A stretch of 64,000 bases of DNA. Origin: Sordaria brevicollis (taxonomy: Eukaryota > Ascomycota > Sordariomycetes > Sordariales > Sordariaceae). A program made the position numbers and the translations under genes. Positions 50,601 to 63,225 of the stretch are shown in pieces. The notes beneath the pieces were generated by a model. It made no database searches. It saw only the letters and a program-made list of their open reading frames with translations, and had not been told where the DNA came from. Location of the stretch: assembly GCA_033439795.1 (NCBI GenBank), contig JAUTDP010000014.1, positions 930,001-994,000 of the forward strand. The letters are read 5' to 3'. How positions within the stretch are numbered: position 1 is the stretch's first letter; each line of letters opens with the position of its first letter.

Positions 50601-53600
50601 ACGGTGTTACCTTCTCCAGATTTGTTCATCATAATGTCGAACTTGAAAGTGTGGCAGCTGCGGCGTCCGAAACCGCCGACAGCTCTACACCTGTCGCCGA
50701 ATCCAGGCCAGACAAGGACGAGGACGAGGAGCTGCCCATTGAGGAGAAGTCGTTTGATGAGTCTACTCAGGGCCACCAAGACATGACACTGTCCTCGACC
50801 ATGGCATCCGAGACAACAGATACTCAGGCGACAGTGAGCCCGTCAGAGCAGACTGCGGATCCCATGTCTCTGAACTGGACTGTCTCCGAACTCAAGGAAC
50901 CCACTTTGCTCAGCGACGGTGTTGCTACCCATGGTCACAAGAAATCACTGTCCGCGACTGCCTCGGCGTTCGTGCCTGGAATTTCGGCTCGGCCACCAGC
51001 TACAGAAGCCACGGACTTGGCTACTGGCTCGTCTCAGCAGCCACCCCAGCAGACTCCTGCTGTCGAGGTAGCTGAGATAGAGCACATTGAAAAGGTTGCT
51101 GCGGAGCCTGAAGTGGTTACCGTGCCCCCGCCGAAGCCTACTAAGGGTCTTGCTGCTTCTCGATGGGCTCCTAAACCTCCACCACCCAGACGCACAGAGT
51201 CCCGGAGGGAGAACACCATACCACCCCCGGCCGCAGAACCTAGCTTTGACGACATTGATGCGGTCATGCGCCACCTCAGTGCCAACCCAGGTATGGGCAT
51301 TAACAAGCCCTCTGGTAGTCAGACTCAGTGGCATCAACCTAGCCCGACTCGGCCTGTTCCCTTGGATGCAGTTACGAACGCGTCCCCCTATCATGAAGTC
51401 GAGGATGACTCTCGCAGTCCCAGCCCGACTCCCCGCGATCTTCAGCCGTCACAGCCGATTCCCACGGTCGAGCTGGAGGACCCCTTCGTTGATCCGCCCA
51501 CTAGTGTGCAGTTCATTGATGGGCCTGTTCACAACCTCAACGGAAACGAGGACGTGCCAGTTAGCGACTGGAACGGTGATTTCACTGAGGATGAACAGGA
51601 GAAGCTCGAGTCCCGCGTCACCTTCTTCAACGGTCAGGTCAATGATGTTGTTGGCAGTATCCTGGATAGCCGTCTTGGTCCACTGGAACAGACACTTGAT
51701 ACTATCAAGCACTCTTTAACTGCTATCTCAAGGAGAGCTGTTTCAAACCGCCGAGGCATGCGCAGCGCCTCTGCCGAAGTACGCGATAGCGACGCCGATG
51801 ACGAGGACGATGATCTGCCTGCCGCTCGCCGTTCCATCAGCCCGCGTAGGGACCGTAAGATGGAGCAAATCAAGGCTGCTGTTATGGAAGCCCTCGCATC
51901 TCAGCAAAAAACCAGGCCGACATCATCTTCTGCCAAGTCCGCGCTTGGCGAACGCCCTGACGTTCTTCAGATCCTTGAGGAGCTGAAGGCACAAATCACT
52001 CAGCCAAAGACTTCCTCAATTGGTAGCGAAGATATCAAAAAGATTGTGGAAGAACTGGTGCATAACCGCCTTGAGCCTGCAGTGGATGAAGCCAAGGAGG
52101 CCAAGGTAACTGACCTTCAGGCTCGGGTGCTGGAGCTTGAGGAGCGACTCCGCTCTCAAGAGGCCAAGGTGGAGACCGAGATTGCGGCCAGGCGCGCTGC
52201 CGAGGACCGTGCGTCGGATCTTAACCGTGAGCTCCAGTCTGCTGCGACCAAGATTGAGGTTGAGGAAATGAACAAGGGCGTCCTGCACCAGCGGATTGCC
52301 GACCTTGAGAAGATTTCTCAACAGTTTGAAGGACAGGCTGAGAAGGAACAGAAGGGCCGGAGAGCCGCCGAAGACAAGCTCGCCGAAGTTGAACGCCAGC
52401 TCAAGCTGACCTCGGCGGAAGAGGCCCGTCTCAAGAAGGAGGTCGACGAGAAGGACCACAAGATCAAGGCGATCGAGGCCGCTAACAATAAGGTTGCCAT
52501 GCGCTTGACCCAACTGGAAGCAGGCACCGAGAACACGCAAAAGTCCCGAAGCGAAGCGCAGAACAAGATTAACATGCTGGATAATGACCTTCGGAATGCT
52601 CGGCAAGAAGCTCGCCACTGGCGGTCTGAGGCTGATAGAGTCAGCGAGCTTGCCAAGCGTCGGGATGCTGACCTTACCAAGGCCCTTGACGAGAATAAGG
52701 CTCTGCACAAGCTAATCGATACACTCGGTACGCAGGTCCAGGAGAACGAGCGCGTCCGTGACAGCTGGCGCACCAAATTCCTTGCTCTTCAGGATGAAAT
52801 GGCTCACGCTGCTCGGCAAATTACCGAGGAGAATGCCAAACGCGCCAAGCGAGAGCAGACGTTGCTCGCTCGTCAAGAAGTCCTGGACGCTAGGCTACAA
52901 GCTGAGGCCAAAACCCGCGAACGTATCGAGACTGAGCTGGAAAGACTGGAGATGAATGAGCGCCAGGGCATGAGGGCTGTTGCCGAATGCAAGAGACTCG
53001 AGCAGTTGCTTGCCGAGATGCGCACCGAGAACCACAAGCTGCAGCAGAGCGCCTTGCGGTTCAAGGCTGAGTTCCAAGAAGCTAGGGAGTCCGCTGCTCG
53101 GGAGATCACGCGCACACGCAATACCATGCAAGCAGAGGTCGAGCAGGCCAATCATCAGGTTAACGCCGTTCGCAGGGAGCTTGAAGATGAGCTTAACAGA
53201 CTCAGATCCCAGATGGACCAAGTTAAGCTGGACGCTGACACAGCCAAGGCTCAGCATGACATGCTTCTGGAGGAGGCTCAGAACTCGAAGAAGACGGAGC
53301 TTGATGAGCTCATGCGCAAGCACCAAAACGAGGTGGAGGATATTCAAGCCCGCTATGAGCGCCAACTTAGTAACACTACCGAGGACGCTCAGCGGATGGA
53401 AAAGAACCTCCTCGATCGTTTGAGCATCGAGACATCCAAGGCTCAGCATCTCCAGGACAAGCTGTTGCACGTCGAGGAGAAGCTGGAGATTGCCAAGGAA
53501 GCCGCCCGTGCCGCCGCTCAAGCGGCCAAGGCTTCTGCGGCCGGCACTTCGGATGCTCCCGCGGCTTCCAAGTCCTCTGCCTCCAAGGATGTCCCGCCTT

Positions 53601-54637
53601 CCGAGAGAATCTCGCCCCAGGCCCTCCGCGAGTCCATCATGGTTCTCCAGGAGCAGCTCCAAGCGCGCGAGCTCCGCATCGAGGAACTCGAACAGCAACT
53701 CGAGAAGGTCGATCCCGAAGCCGATACTAAGATCTCCAAGCGCGACGACGAGATTATCTGGCTCCGCGAGCTCCTTGCCGTGCGCCACTCGGATCTGCAG
53801 GACATTATTGGTGCTCTTTCCAGCGACGATTATGACAGGGACGCAGTCCGTGACGCCGCTATCAGGCTCAAGGCAAACCTCCAGATGGAGGAGCAGGAGC
53901 GTGAGCGCGCGATGAACGGCGGATCGGCTATCAACTTGCCCAACATCGCCGCCACGATCAGAGAGGCAGCCACGCCGCGCGTTGCGCAGGCCGTTGGTCC
54001 CTTGGCGGCCGCCTGGGGCAACTGGAGGAAGGGCAAAGATCTGCCGGCGTTCGGTAGCTTGAGCAGTGTGTTGTCTCCCGCGCAGAGCCGTAACGTGACG
54101 CCTTCGAAGCCTACCTCTGGTGTCAGCGGAAACCCGACTCCCTCGACTTCTGGTTCTGCTAGGTTGCGCAAAGCTTCCAACGCTTCTGTGTCCACGGTTA
54201 GGTCCACAGCTTCTACCCAGAAACCTCAACCAACTGCCTTCTCAGCCACTGGCCGTAGACTCAACCCCCACGAACTTTCCCAAAGGGCACTTCGTGTCAA
54301 TCAGCAGCAGATGCAGCAAAGGTCAAGAGGACCGTCTACGGCGTCTATGCAGCAGCAACAGGTGGTCCCCGAGGAGGACGAAGAGGAGGAGGACACCGAC
54401 GAGTCAAGTGAGAGGGAGTTGATGAGCCAGGCTTCCATCTCGCCTTCTCCTGACCCTTCTACCCTTTCCTTTGCTCAGGCTCAGCAACAGCGTCATCAGA
54501 GGAACATCTCTTCGCCTATGATGGCTCCTCCTGTCACTTCCAGAAGGAGTGCTGGTATGGGCGGCATGGGCATGTATGATAGCGATGCAAGCCCGGTGGA
54601 GGATTTTGATGATGATGGTTTTTTTGAGGATGAGTGA
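47649..54637 (+). CDS. Very large coiled-coil protein, 5' end unresolved
   Basis: Two long exons, 47649-48965 and 49023-54637, are joined by a 57-bp intron (GTAAGA, CTAAC, TAG). They encode about 2310 residues and end at TGA 54635. The N-terminal 440 residues are Ser/Arg-rich, with a conserved-looking block PWKGKSVMVLIPKDDERG followed by ESEVEERMRRWREKG. Residues about 450-850 are Pro/Gln/Ser-rich and disordered. From nt about 51590 to 53520, and again 53620-53790, the sequence is an almost unbroken heptad coiled coil (EELEQQLEK-type). The tail is Gln/Ser-rich and ends in an acidic FDDDGFFEDE. Such proteins are structural or tethering components of the cytoskeleton, septa or spindle poles. 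I cannot name this one. No ATG is found in frame upstream in exon 2, so a short first exon or a non-AUG start is needed. Confidence 0.82.
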
Positions 54638-56469
54638 GTTGGTGTAGAGGACGATGAGTAACCCAGCGGGGCGCGAAAGAGGTGGAGATTTTTTTTTTTT
54701 TTTGCTTCTTTTGCTTCTTTTACATACACCCCCTTTTTGTCACGTTGATTTTGGTCATGCACGTATAAGAAGAAGAATGAAAGGAAGAGATGTCGCTATG
54801 CCGAGATGACGAAGACGAAGACAAGAGAATGGAAAATCAGGGAACGGGATGGTATAGGATTGGATGGGAAGAGGACATAAAAGGGAGGAGGAAGAAAGAA
54901 GGCACACACACTCACATAACACATAATCATCCTGCTCTTTCACATAACACCTACCAGCGATATATTTCTTACCACTACACCTTAAATCCTACACCTTATT
55001 TCGAGTTGTATACCTTTCCGCCTTCAGCTGGAACCTTTGTGGAAGTTTTGTGTGTGATAGCGATGATGAGCCAAAGCGGAACGTGTTGAAGAAGGGAGTT
55101 GTAAAGGGGGGAAGTCTATGTGATATACCCAGACAATGTTATGCTGCCCTTGAATAAGATACATGAACCCCAGCTAGTGAGCATGGCCTCACTTCTGCCC
55201 TTGTGCTTTTGTTGCTTTCACTTGCTACTATGACCTCTTCGCTTGGATCTTTCGCTCGATCCTTCCCTTCTTCTTCCACCTCGACATTTCAAAACGGTTC
55301 TATTCAACAGCTACATCAATTTCTTCAGTATCAAACGGTTTCATACGGCTTTGTCCCCATGACATCCATTGGCTTATCGAACGCGGAGGTTCCCCCTTCG
55401 CCTTCTTTCTCCGCTTCAGATATCTGTTCCTTCATTCCACCAAGATCTCCTATCGGGTAAGGGCTCGTCACCGTCGCATCGGCAAAGCATCATGCTTCCG
55501 CGTTATAACCTCTCCCGTCAATCTATGTATCATCATCTGGTTTACACCGAGCATGCATGCAATCCCTTCACCATCCCCTACATCTGATAAAACCAGCAAC
55601 TACTGCACTACTTACCTTTGCGTTGCTGCAGGTTGCGTTGCCTCCCCCGCTTGCAAAGGATTGATTTTATTGAGAGAAAGAGAGACAGAGCGGGATGCAG
55701 TTTCCAGTTTGGGATCTTGGGTGTGCGGGGGAACACCATTATTGTTTGTTCTTCCTACACTCAGCTGGCTGTTCGCTCAAAACGACTACAATCCCCGCGC
55801 GCATTTTGACCTGTCGTCGACCTTTTTTAAGACCGGTGAGCTCCTCAGCTAACATGCAGATGGGTGTGCAGATCGTCAACGACGTCTCCTCGGAAGGAAC
55901 CTTTACTGAATGGCATACGAACGACGACAACCATACCTATCAAAGCGGCGATGGACACCCACCAGATATCGAAAGTGTAGTAGCATTAGGACACCTGGGT
56001 TCAAGGGCGGCGCGAACCCCTCATTTGTTCGTTTGTCGTTAAATATTGAAATGCAGACCATCGGCGAATATCTGGCTTAAGCGGGGTGGTTGTGGTTTGT
56101 TACAGGACATGAGGTAGTAGTCTAGATCCTACAGACGAATCCTTGCACGTAATCGAAGGTATTTGAGCCATTGAATGATGGTTGTATAGTTACACATCAG
56201 GATTTCTTGTGGCATATTGGTATCCTAAAGATGGTGTATTCATTCGGAATGGATATGGGCAACTGAGGTTGGAATGGTATTGAGGTATTTCCGTGGAAGA
56301 TACCGTATGTTTTTCACTCTCTCGAGAGGGGTACTCGTCTCCAAAGGCAGACACAGTTCCATCTTCATAAACCCTGTTCGCCCTCTTCTTTCCTCTCAGA
56401 GGGAAGGAACCTTTTCCTCTCATTCTTCGAGATCCATATTCTTTTTAGAGATACAGTGGTCCAAACACA
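54638..56469. other. Intergenic region
   Basis: This holds the 3' end of the coiled-coil gene and the promoter of the P450 gene. The T/A-rich stretch at 54690-54780 probably contains the 3' untranslated region. I see no further gene. Confidence 0.55.
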
Positions 56470-58417
56470 ATGACTCTCTCATCCCTCCTCCCCGACCTCT
56501 CATCCTCTTCCCCTACTCACCTTCTCCTCGCGACTGTCCCACCTCTCCTGGTCCTCTATACCATCTACGTCGCCATCTACCGTCTTTACCTCAGCCCCTT
56601 GGCCGGCATCCCGGGACCCAGACTCGCTGCTTTGACGCAATGGTATGAGTTCTACTACGACATTATCCTTCCGGGACAGTACACCTTCAAGACGGTTGAG
56701 CTCCACAAGAAGTATGGCCCAATCATCAGAGTGAACCCGTGGGAAGTCCATATTTCGGACCCGGATTTCCACCGAGAGTTATTGCCGACAAGTATCAATA
56801 AGAAGAGGCATAGGACGCATTTCTGGTGTGATCAGTTTGGGGCACCTGGTGAGATATTTCTTGCCTACATGTTATATTTACGAAGCAGACATCGATCATT
56901 CGAGAAGCAAAGATGCTGATATTGGAGACGTTCTGAACAGGCAGCGTTGTGTCAACAGTTGACCATGACCATCACAGACTGCGTAGACAGGCTGTCAGCC
57001 ATTACTTTTCGACACAAACTGTGAGGAACTTACAGCCGGTTATTGAGGAGAGGGTTGATGCGTTGCTGGCGAGGCTTTGTGAGCATGGAAAGACCAAGAA
57101 GCAGACGCCGATCGACATGCTTCATCCCTTTTCGGCCATGGCTTATGGTATGTTGTGCACCTGAGGCATCGTGATCTTTGATGAAACGATGCTGACCCTG
57201 TTTATCTTTAGACATCATCAACGAGTACGCCTTTGCCAAAACTGAGCATGCGAGTTAGTATACCTTGCCCCTTTGAGAGGATCACCGTCTCTAACACCCA
57301 ACGCCCAGTCGAACACCCAACCTTCCGCGCCGACGTAACCGACGGTCTCACCACCGGCGTCCAATACGGCAAACTCTTCCAACACATCCCCATCCTGCTT
57401 ACCACACTCGAGCGTCTTCCTCCCAAATTCCTCGCCTCCATTTCCCCCGCCTACCGTTCCTTCTTGGCCACGCGCATGTCCATCACCCAACAGATCACCG
57501 AAATCTCCCACAACCTGCACTCATCCGACTCCAGCAAGAAGAACTCGCACCTCGACCTCTCCCATCCGACCATCTTCCACTCCCTTCTGACCTCGGACGC
57601 CCTGCCTCCCTCGGAAAAAACCATCCCGCGCATCGCCGACGAAGGCCACGTCCTTATTCAAGCCGGAGCGGTAACCGTAGCCTGGGCCCTCGTCATCGCC
57701 ACCTACCACTTACTGAACCAACGCACCACCACGCTCGCAAAGCTACAAGCCGAGTTGCGGGACGCCATCCCGAACCCGTCCGAATCCGTCCCCCTCGCCA
57801 CGCTCGAGCGCCTTCCCTACCTCAAGGCCATCGTCAAGGAATGCTTCCGCCTCAGCCTCGGCTCCTCCTCGCGGATCACACGCGTGGCCTCCGATGAAGC
57901 CCTCCGCTTCTCGCCCTCTGATCTCTGTCTGCAATCCTACCGCGACGACCCGCCCCAAGTGGTAGAGAAATACAAAAGGGAGTGGATTTTGCCAGCGGGC
58001 ACGGAGGTGTCCATGACGAGTTACCAGATTAGCATGAACGAGGAGGTGTTTCCCGACGCGCACGCGTTTAGGCCGGAGCGGTGGCTGGAGGGGGGCAAGG
58101 AGTTGGATCGGTATCTGACGAGTTTTGGGGCGGGACCGAGGATTTGCTTGGGGATGCAGTTGGCTTATGCGGAGATGTATCTGATTTTGGCCAAGATGTG
58201 GAGGGTTTGGGAGGCGGGTGAGCAGGTTGCTGAAGGTGGAATTGGTGCTGAGGATGGGGAGAAGGATAAGAAGAACAAGGAGAGTGGTGAGATGGTGGGA
58301 AGGATGAGACTGGCGGAGGGAGTAACGGTTAGAGATGCGGAGATGGGCGTGGATTGGTTCATTCCTGCACCTTACATTGGGAGCAAGGGCGTCAGGGTGT
58401 ACTTTGAGAGTTATTAG
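56470..58417 (+). CDS. Cytochrome P450 monooxygenase
   Basis: Four exons, 56470-56848, 56941-57147, 57212-57253 and 57309-58417, join to 578 residues. Intron 3 has a CTAAC branch. The N terminus has a membrane anchor (about 20-40) followed by the proline hinge PLAGIPGP, as in ER-bound fungal P450s. A WYEFYYDIILPG-type segment resembles the trichodiene-oxygenase group. The ExxR motif is ECFR, the PERF-type motif is PERW, and the haem-binding loop is FGAGPRICLG with Cys489 as the iron ligand. The I-helix reads AGAVTV (328-333) instead of the usual AGxDTT/AGxETT. An insertion precedes the PAGTEVSMTSY segment. The C-terminal region before the end holds a charged insert (KDKKNKESGE). It would need an NADPH-P450 reductase; the substrate is unknown, and no pathway genes flank it. 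Confidence 0.92.
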
Positions 58418-59713
58418 GAGCCCATCGGTATGGTGTGACTGTTTGTTTCTCGGTATAGGTCGTTGGACGTCTCATGGATAGGTTATATGCAAGTATGTCG
58501 ACCGAAGAAATTCCTATCATTGTCAATGCCTCAGAAACTGCTTTTCCAGAAGGTCTCCCTCGGAAGTTGAACCGTTGCTGCGCCGCTGTAGTGGATACCA
58601 ATCCCGGCGGTATCGCGAGGAAACTCCGTAGGGTCTCCGGTCCCAGTGCCGGGAAGCGGGGGTCAATCTCCGGCTGTACCCAACGACAACCTCCCCGTCC
58701 TTTGGACGCGGGCATTGGTAAATCCCTCCCCCTTTCTTTCGCATGATCAACTTCCCCGCAAACCATCCACCTCATTCGAACGTGACGGTGATGTTCATCC
58801 ACCATGCCATGTGGTGTGAATAAAGTTTTCTGGAAGCGAGGAGGCCTCACGCTCTTATCAAAAAGCGGAAACATGAGAACAAAAAGGACTCCATTCCCAA
58901 CCTTTTCTCTTCCCACAAGTGGAAATTCGCATTCGTTCACAGAAAGCCCATCGAAAAGCCTACGGTTATTTCCTCTCTTCTCATTGGTCGAGATACTTTA
59001 ATCCATGCTGACGGCAGACAGGCACAAACAACGGTGCCATGCTTGTGTCTCCCGAGGTTCCCCATTCTGTGGTCCCAGTGGTGTCAGCCCTAGCGAGCTT
59101 AGCAGCCTTTAGGGCCTTGGCTGTTCTCCTATTCTTAACAGTTATGTACGGGAATAGCATATGTTCCCGTTAGTGGCTTACTATGCTTGGGGTAAAGGTA
59201 GGGTCGCGTTAAGCTTTTTCTCCCAAGCACAGCCCATCCAATCCACATGTTCCCCTTTTACAACCAGGTTGTTGTGAGGAGACTGGAGAGAAATGGTGGT
59301 GCCTGGAAGGGATCTTCTTTTCTGGTTTTCTTCAGTGCATCCCAAACCTTACCGCAACTGTTCACCTTGTCCGAAGTGGAAGGCAGTTCGGACTCAGCCG
59401 CTTCGCCATGTGGGAATTTCTTCGGACGTTAAATGATTTTAGGGCGATGCAACATGTCGGTATCTGGAGCAATATGGTACCAATTAGCGCCGGGTGTAGT
59501 TTTTTTGAGAAAATGTGATGGATGTTGATGTGTTGTTGATTTTCTTACACATTATAAGAGGGGGTGGAATGCCCATCTTGTCAGCTTGTTGTTGTCAGCT
59601 TGATATCTTGGATCATCGCCCTTTGTGGTTTCAGTCTTCCTCACCGGGCTTTCTTGAAGTCATCACCAAAACCATACCAGTGATTATCACCACCACTGGT
59701 ACATATCATCAAC
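58418..59713. other. Intergenic region
   Basis: No gene is supported. A 90-codon frame at 58474-58746 has no recognisable feature. A perfect 7-bp stem hairpin (ACGGGAA...TTCCCGT) lies at about 59147-59167. Confidence 0.5.
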
Positions 59714-60926
59714 ATGCCTGCCATCCCATCTCTTGGTCCTATAACGCGGAAGTTACAGGAGCCCGGCTCAGCAAAGCACCATCCCGGCCTACCCCTCGAC
59801 ATCAACAACTACCTCCCTCTTCAACTGCGCGATCCCAGTCCTCGCGGTGGCGGCGGTCACGGCGGTCACTCTTCATCACACTCATCCAGCTCAAAAAGCA
59901 AGGGAAGCAGTAGCAAGGGCAACAGCTCGAGCGGCTCATCAACAACCGTCGTCGTCGTTGGTGGCGGCCCTCGCTACTATGGTCCTCACAACAATCTGTT
60001 GTTGCCGGTCTGGGCGATCGTGTTGATTGTTGTTTTGGTGTTTGAGACGATTTTGTTCTGTTGTGCTTTGGGGTGGTTTACTAAGCAGGGTATGTCTCTT
60101 CCCCCTTCTTTGCCCGTGTCCCCCTTCAAAGTCGTCCCGGACAATATGATCTGGATATGTTGCTAACAAATGTGACCAAAAAATAGCCAAATCAGACCGC
60201 AAAACCCTCTACCCCACCAAACCCCGTCCTCCCCTTCGCTACTCCCGCATTTGGCTCAACGCCTTCATCGTCGCCTCCTGGCTATGGATTCCCATCGGCT
60301 TCTTCAACATAATCATGGGGCACTTTGTCGATCCCAAGCGCGGCGGTATAAAAAAGGAGCGCCATATTTTCCTCAATATGGACGACGGCATGATCGGAGC
60401 CAATGAGCGTCCACTTTACACCACTACGCTTACGCGTCCAACACCGTACAAGGGCGCCGGAGTGGGTGCCGGCGCGGCCAATCCGGAGACCATGAACGTT
60501 AAGAGGACGAATAGCGCTTATACTAAGCTTCCTTCGGGTGAGGTGAAGGTGGAAGAGGTGAAGAGCAACTATGACACGCCGGAGGATGTCAAGGTTCCTT
60601 TTGAGGATGAGAAGAAGGACGAGAAGAAGGAGGATGAGAAAAAGAGTGAGGAGGCGGCACCTGCTTATCCCGGCGCTGGTGCCTTTGCTGGGTATGCTGC
60701 CGCACCGATACCAGCGCAGCCGGCACCGGCTTCTCCTTTGGTCGCTGCCAACGAGCCGGTCCAGCAGCAGGGAGCAGCGGCTTCGTACTTTGCTATGAGC
60801 AACACTAGTCAATCTCAGAGCCAACAGCAGGAGCAGCAGCAGCAAGGCGCGGCGGCTTCATACTTTGCTATGAGTCAGCCGCAGAACCAGAACTTGCCAG
60901 CTACGAATCCTTGGGGGAGGCAGTAG
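59714..60926 (+). CDS. Two-TM membrane protein with low-complexity tail
   Basis: Exons 59714-60089 and 60187-60926 join in frame (97-bp intron, donor GTATGT, acceptor TAG) to 371 residues. The N-terminal 90 residues are Gly/His/Ser/Lys-rich. Two predicted membrane spans follow, at about 98-120 (LLLPVWAIVLIVVLVFETIL) and 148-170 (WLNAFIVASWLWIPIGFFN), so both ends probably face the same side. The C-terminal 200 residues are soluble, with an acidic Lys/Glu run (DEKKDEKKEDEKK). They also hold two copies of GAAASYFAMS within Gln-rich sequence before a final NPWGRQ. No enzyme motif is seen. I do not recognise the family. A scaffold or organising role in the ER or plasma membrane is only a guess. 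Confidence 0.8.
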
Positions 60927-61174
60927 AGGAGTTAAATATGAGGGGCGAGATGGAAAGCGGGGGTTAGGTTGCATAGAAGGAAGCAACGGAAGACGATAGA
61001 CACAGGATGATACCCATGAGACACTGAGTGGAGGATATTTTTACTAGTAACGAGTTAATGAACACTATGCTTGAACAACTTCTTTGCCGCCAAAGCCCAA
61101 ACCGACCTTCTTCAGTACTTGAGAATTCGTATTGAATAATGTCTGCCAGCCACGGCCTTCCACCAACCACTTCT

Positions 61175-62953
61175 CTAATACGTCCCCAAAGGATACACCC
61201 CAGGAATATTCCCCCCATCAACCCCCTTCACTTCCGGTACCTTCTCATACCCCTTCACCTCAACAAGTTTACCCAACCCTCCCGTCGTCGGCATCTTCCT
61301 AACAGGTCCCAAAACCTCACCTACATATTTCGCAATACCCAGCAACTTCCCATCACTCCACTTCCTCCCCAGAATCTCCATGCCAACAGGAACCCCCACC
61401 GGCGCTTCCTCAGTAGCCTCCGAAAACCCAACCGGCAGCGTAATAACCGGCGACCCCGTCAACGCAGCCAAGATGCCGTTTCTCCCGCTCTGCGAAGGGC
61501 TACCGATTTTCACCACCAAGTTTTTTTGTTCGGGGTAGATGATGGCGTCGATGTCATTGGCAGAAAAAGTTTGGAATAGGTGAGTCTGGAGGTTGGAAAT
61601 CCCGTGTTGCCTGACAAAGTACTCGGGCGAGGAGGTAGACCTGTTGAAAGCGTTGCGGATGTAGTTGTATTGGGAAGGGAGGACGAGGAAGTTTGTTTTG
61701 TTGTTGTCGCTGGTGTAGATGTCGACGAAGGATCGTGGTCCGATGGTGTCGTTACCCTCATAGGTGGTAGAGGAAAGATAGGCATCCAACCCCTCTCTAA
61801 ACTCCCAAGTCTGGACATCCAACCTGGCTGCTATTTCCAAAGCGTCATAGACCGGGTCGGTAATATTTACCAATTCCACGCCCGCCTCTTTTAGTCTCTC
61901 GAGGGTGTTACTCATAACCTCGTTCACCGGGTCCGTTTCCAGACCGGCGGTATGGTTCCAAAACCCATTCAGCACTCCCAACCTCAACCCCTTTAGTTTT
62001 CCCTCCTCAAAGGAGTATAACGCCTTCCGATAATCCACCCCCTTCATCCCCGGAGGGACCAGCGCTGTCGTATTATCTCCCCCCTCAGGAACGGTAGAAG
62101 ACATAACTGTCATCATAACCGCCAAATCCTCCACCGTCCGCGCCATCCCTCCCACAACATCCTGCGTCCACCCCACCGGAATCACTCCCTCGCGGGAAAT
62201 CAACCCGCGCGTAGGCCTGAAACTCCACAAACTGTTTGCCGAAGCCGGTGACCGAAGAGAGTTGACGGTATCCGTCCCCGTTCCAAGAACCGCAAAGTTA
62301 GCTGCTATCGCTGCCCCCGTGCCTCCAGAACTTCCACCTGGTGTTCGGGTAGAGTCGTAGGGGTTGACAGCCTGACCGCCTAGCGAAGAAACGGAGATTC
62401 CTTCAAGCGCAAACTCGTGCAGGTTCGTTTTGCCCAGGATTATGGCGCCTGCTTGCTTGAAGGCTGTCACCGTCGGTGCGTCCTTGACGGGTGTGTTATG
62501 GGCAAGGGATAAAGAGCCGCCGGTTGTTGGCATTTCTGAAGTGTCGAAGTTGTCCTTCAACAATACTGGAATGCACAAAAGGGGCTTGTGGCTGATAGAA
62601 GAAGCATTGTTGAGGGAAAGTTGCTCGTCGATGGCAGAGGCCAGGTCGAGAGCGTTGGGGTTGAGGGAGAGGACAGCGTGGAGAGATGGGTTGAAGGCTT
62701 CGATCCTAGCCAAGTAGGAAGACACCAAGGAGTGGCAGGTTGTGAGGCCGGAGAAGAGGGCATTGTGGATGGAGGAGATGGTGGCTTCGCGGATGTCGAA
62801 GGTAGGTTGGGGGCCTAGGGAGGTTTGGAGAATGTTGGTTGTCGCTAGATCTTGAGGGTTGAGGGCGGATGTTGTTGACGTCGAAAGAAGGGACAGGAGG
62901 GCGGCTTGTCCTAGCACGGACCGAGGGCCGCCGTCGCGGAGGAAGAGTAGCAT
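61175..62953 (-). CDS. Secreted amidase-signature family hydrolase
   Basis: This intronless gene encodes 592 residues. The N-terminal 30 residues are signal-peptide-like. The amidase signature covers about 120-260, with the Ser-Ser-Lys triad visible: Lys133 in LLKDN, the cis-Ser in PGGSSGGTG (208/209) and the nucleophile Ser232 in GTDTVNSLRSPAS. Most family members have GTDTGGS, so the VNS form is a variant, but all three catalytic residues are present. The family cleaves amide or ester bonds of varied small molecules. The substrate cannot be read from sequence. Secretion suggests use on extracellular amides or nitrogen scavenging. It is convergent with the membrane-protein gene; the two stop codons are about 250 bp apart. 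Confidence 0.92.
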   Translation of the reverse strand: MLLFLRDGGPRSVLGQAALLSLLSTSTTSALNPQDLATTNILQTSLGPQPTFDIREATISSIHNALFSGLTTCHSLVSSYLARIEAFNPSLHAVLSLNPNALDLASAIDEQLSLNNASSISHKPLLCIPVLLKDNFDTSEMPTTGGSLSLAHNTPVKDAPTVTAFKQAGAIILGKTNLHEFALEGISVSSLGGQAVNPYDSTRTPGGSSGGTGAAIAANFAVLGTGTDTVNSLRSPASANSLWSFRPTRGLISREGVIPVGWTQDVVGGMARTVEDLAVMMTVMSSTVPEGGDNTTALVPPGMKGVDYRKALYSFEEGKLKGLRLGVLNGFWNHTAGLETDPVNEVMSNTLERLKEAGVELVNITDPVYDALEIAARLDVQTWEFREGLDAYLSSTTYEGNDTIGPRSFVDIYTSDNNKTNFLVLPSQYNYIRNAFNRSTSSPEYFVRQHGISNLQTHLFQTFSANDIDAIIYPEQKNLVVKIGSPSQSGRNGILAALTGSPVITLPVGFSEATEEAPVGVPVGMEILGRKWSDGKLLGIAKYVGEVLGPVRKMPTTGGLGKLVEVKGYEKVPEVKGVDGGNIPGVYPLGTY

Positions 62954-63225
62954 GGTGATGGTAGTTGGGATGAAGATCTACCCGATAATGCATGGCCGTT
63001 CGGGATGTCTGGTTGAGATGGGATGGTTCGTCTTTTTAAGTGACCGCCCAGCAGTTGGGGGCCATCATCCTGGTAAGCCCAGTGATAGCATTCCAATGTT
63101 TCTCGTGATAAGCTGAGGGGTATCACAGCCCTTAGTAAAGTTGATGGATTTGTTGACCAAGTCTGGAAGTATTGATTGACGGAAGAGATAAATGGTCGGT
63201 TCCCGATTGGAGTGTCCTTTGTTAA

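Noticed and set aside
52895..54229. A 444-codon minus-strand frame within the coiled-coil gene
   Set aside because: It is a complement of heptad-repeat codons (Leu-rich mirror of Glu/Gln/Lys), with no independent features.
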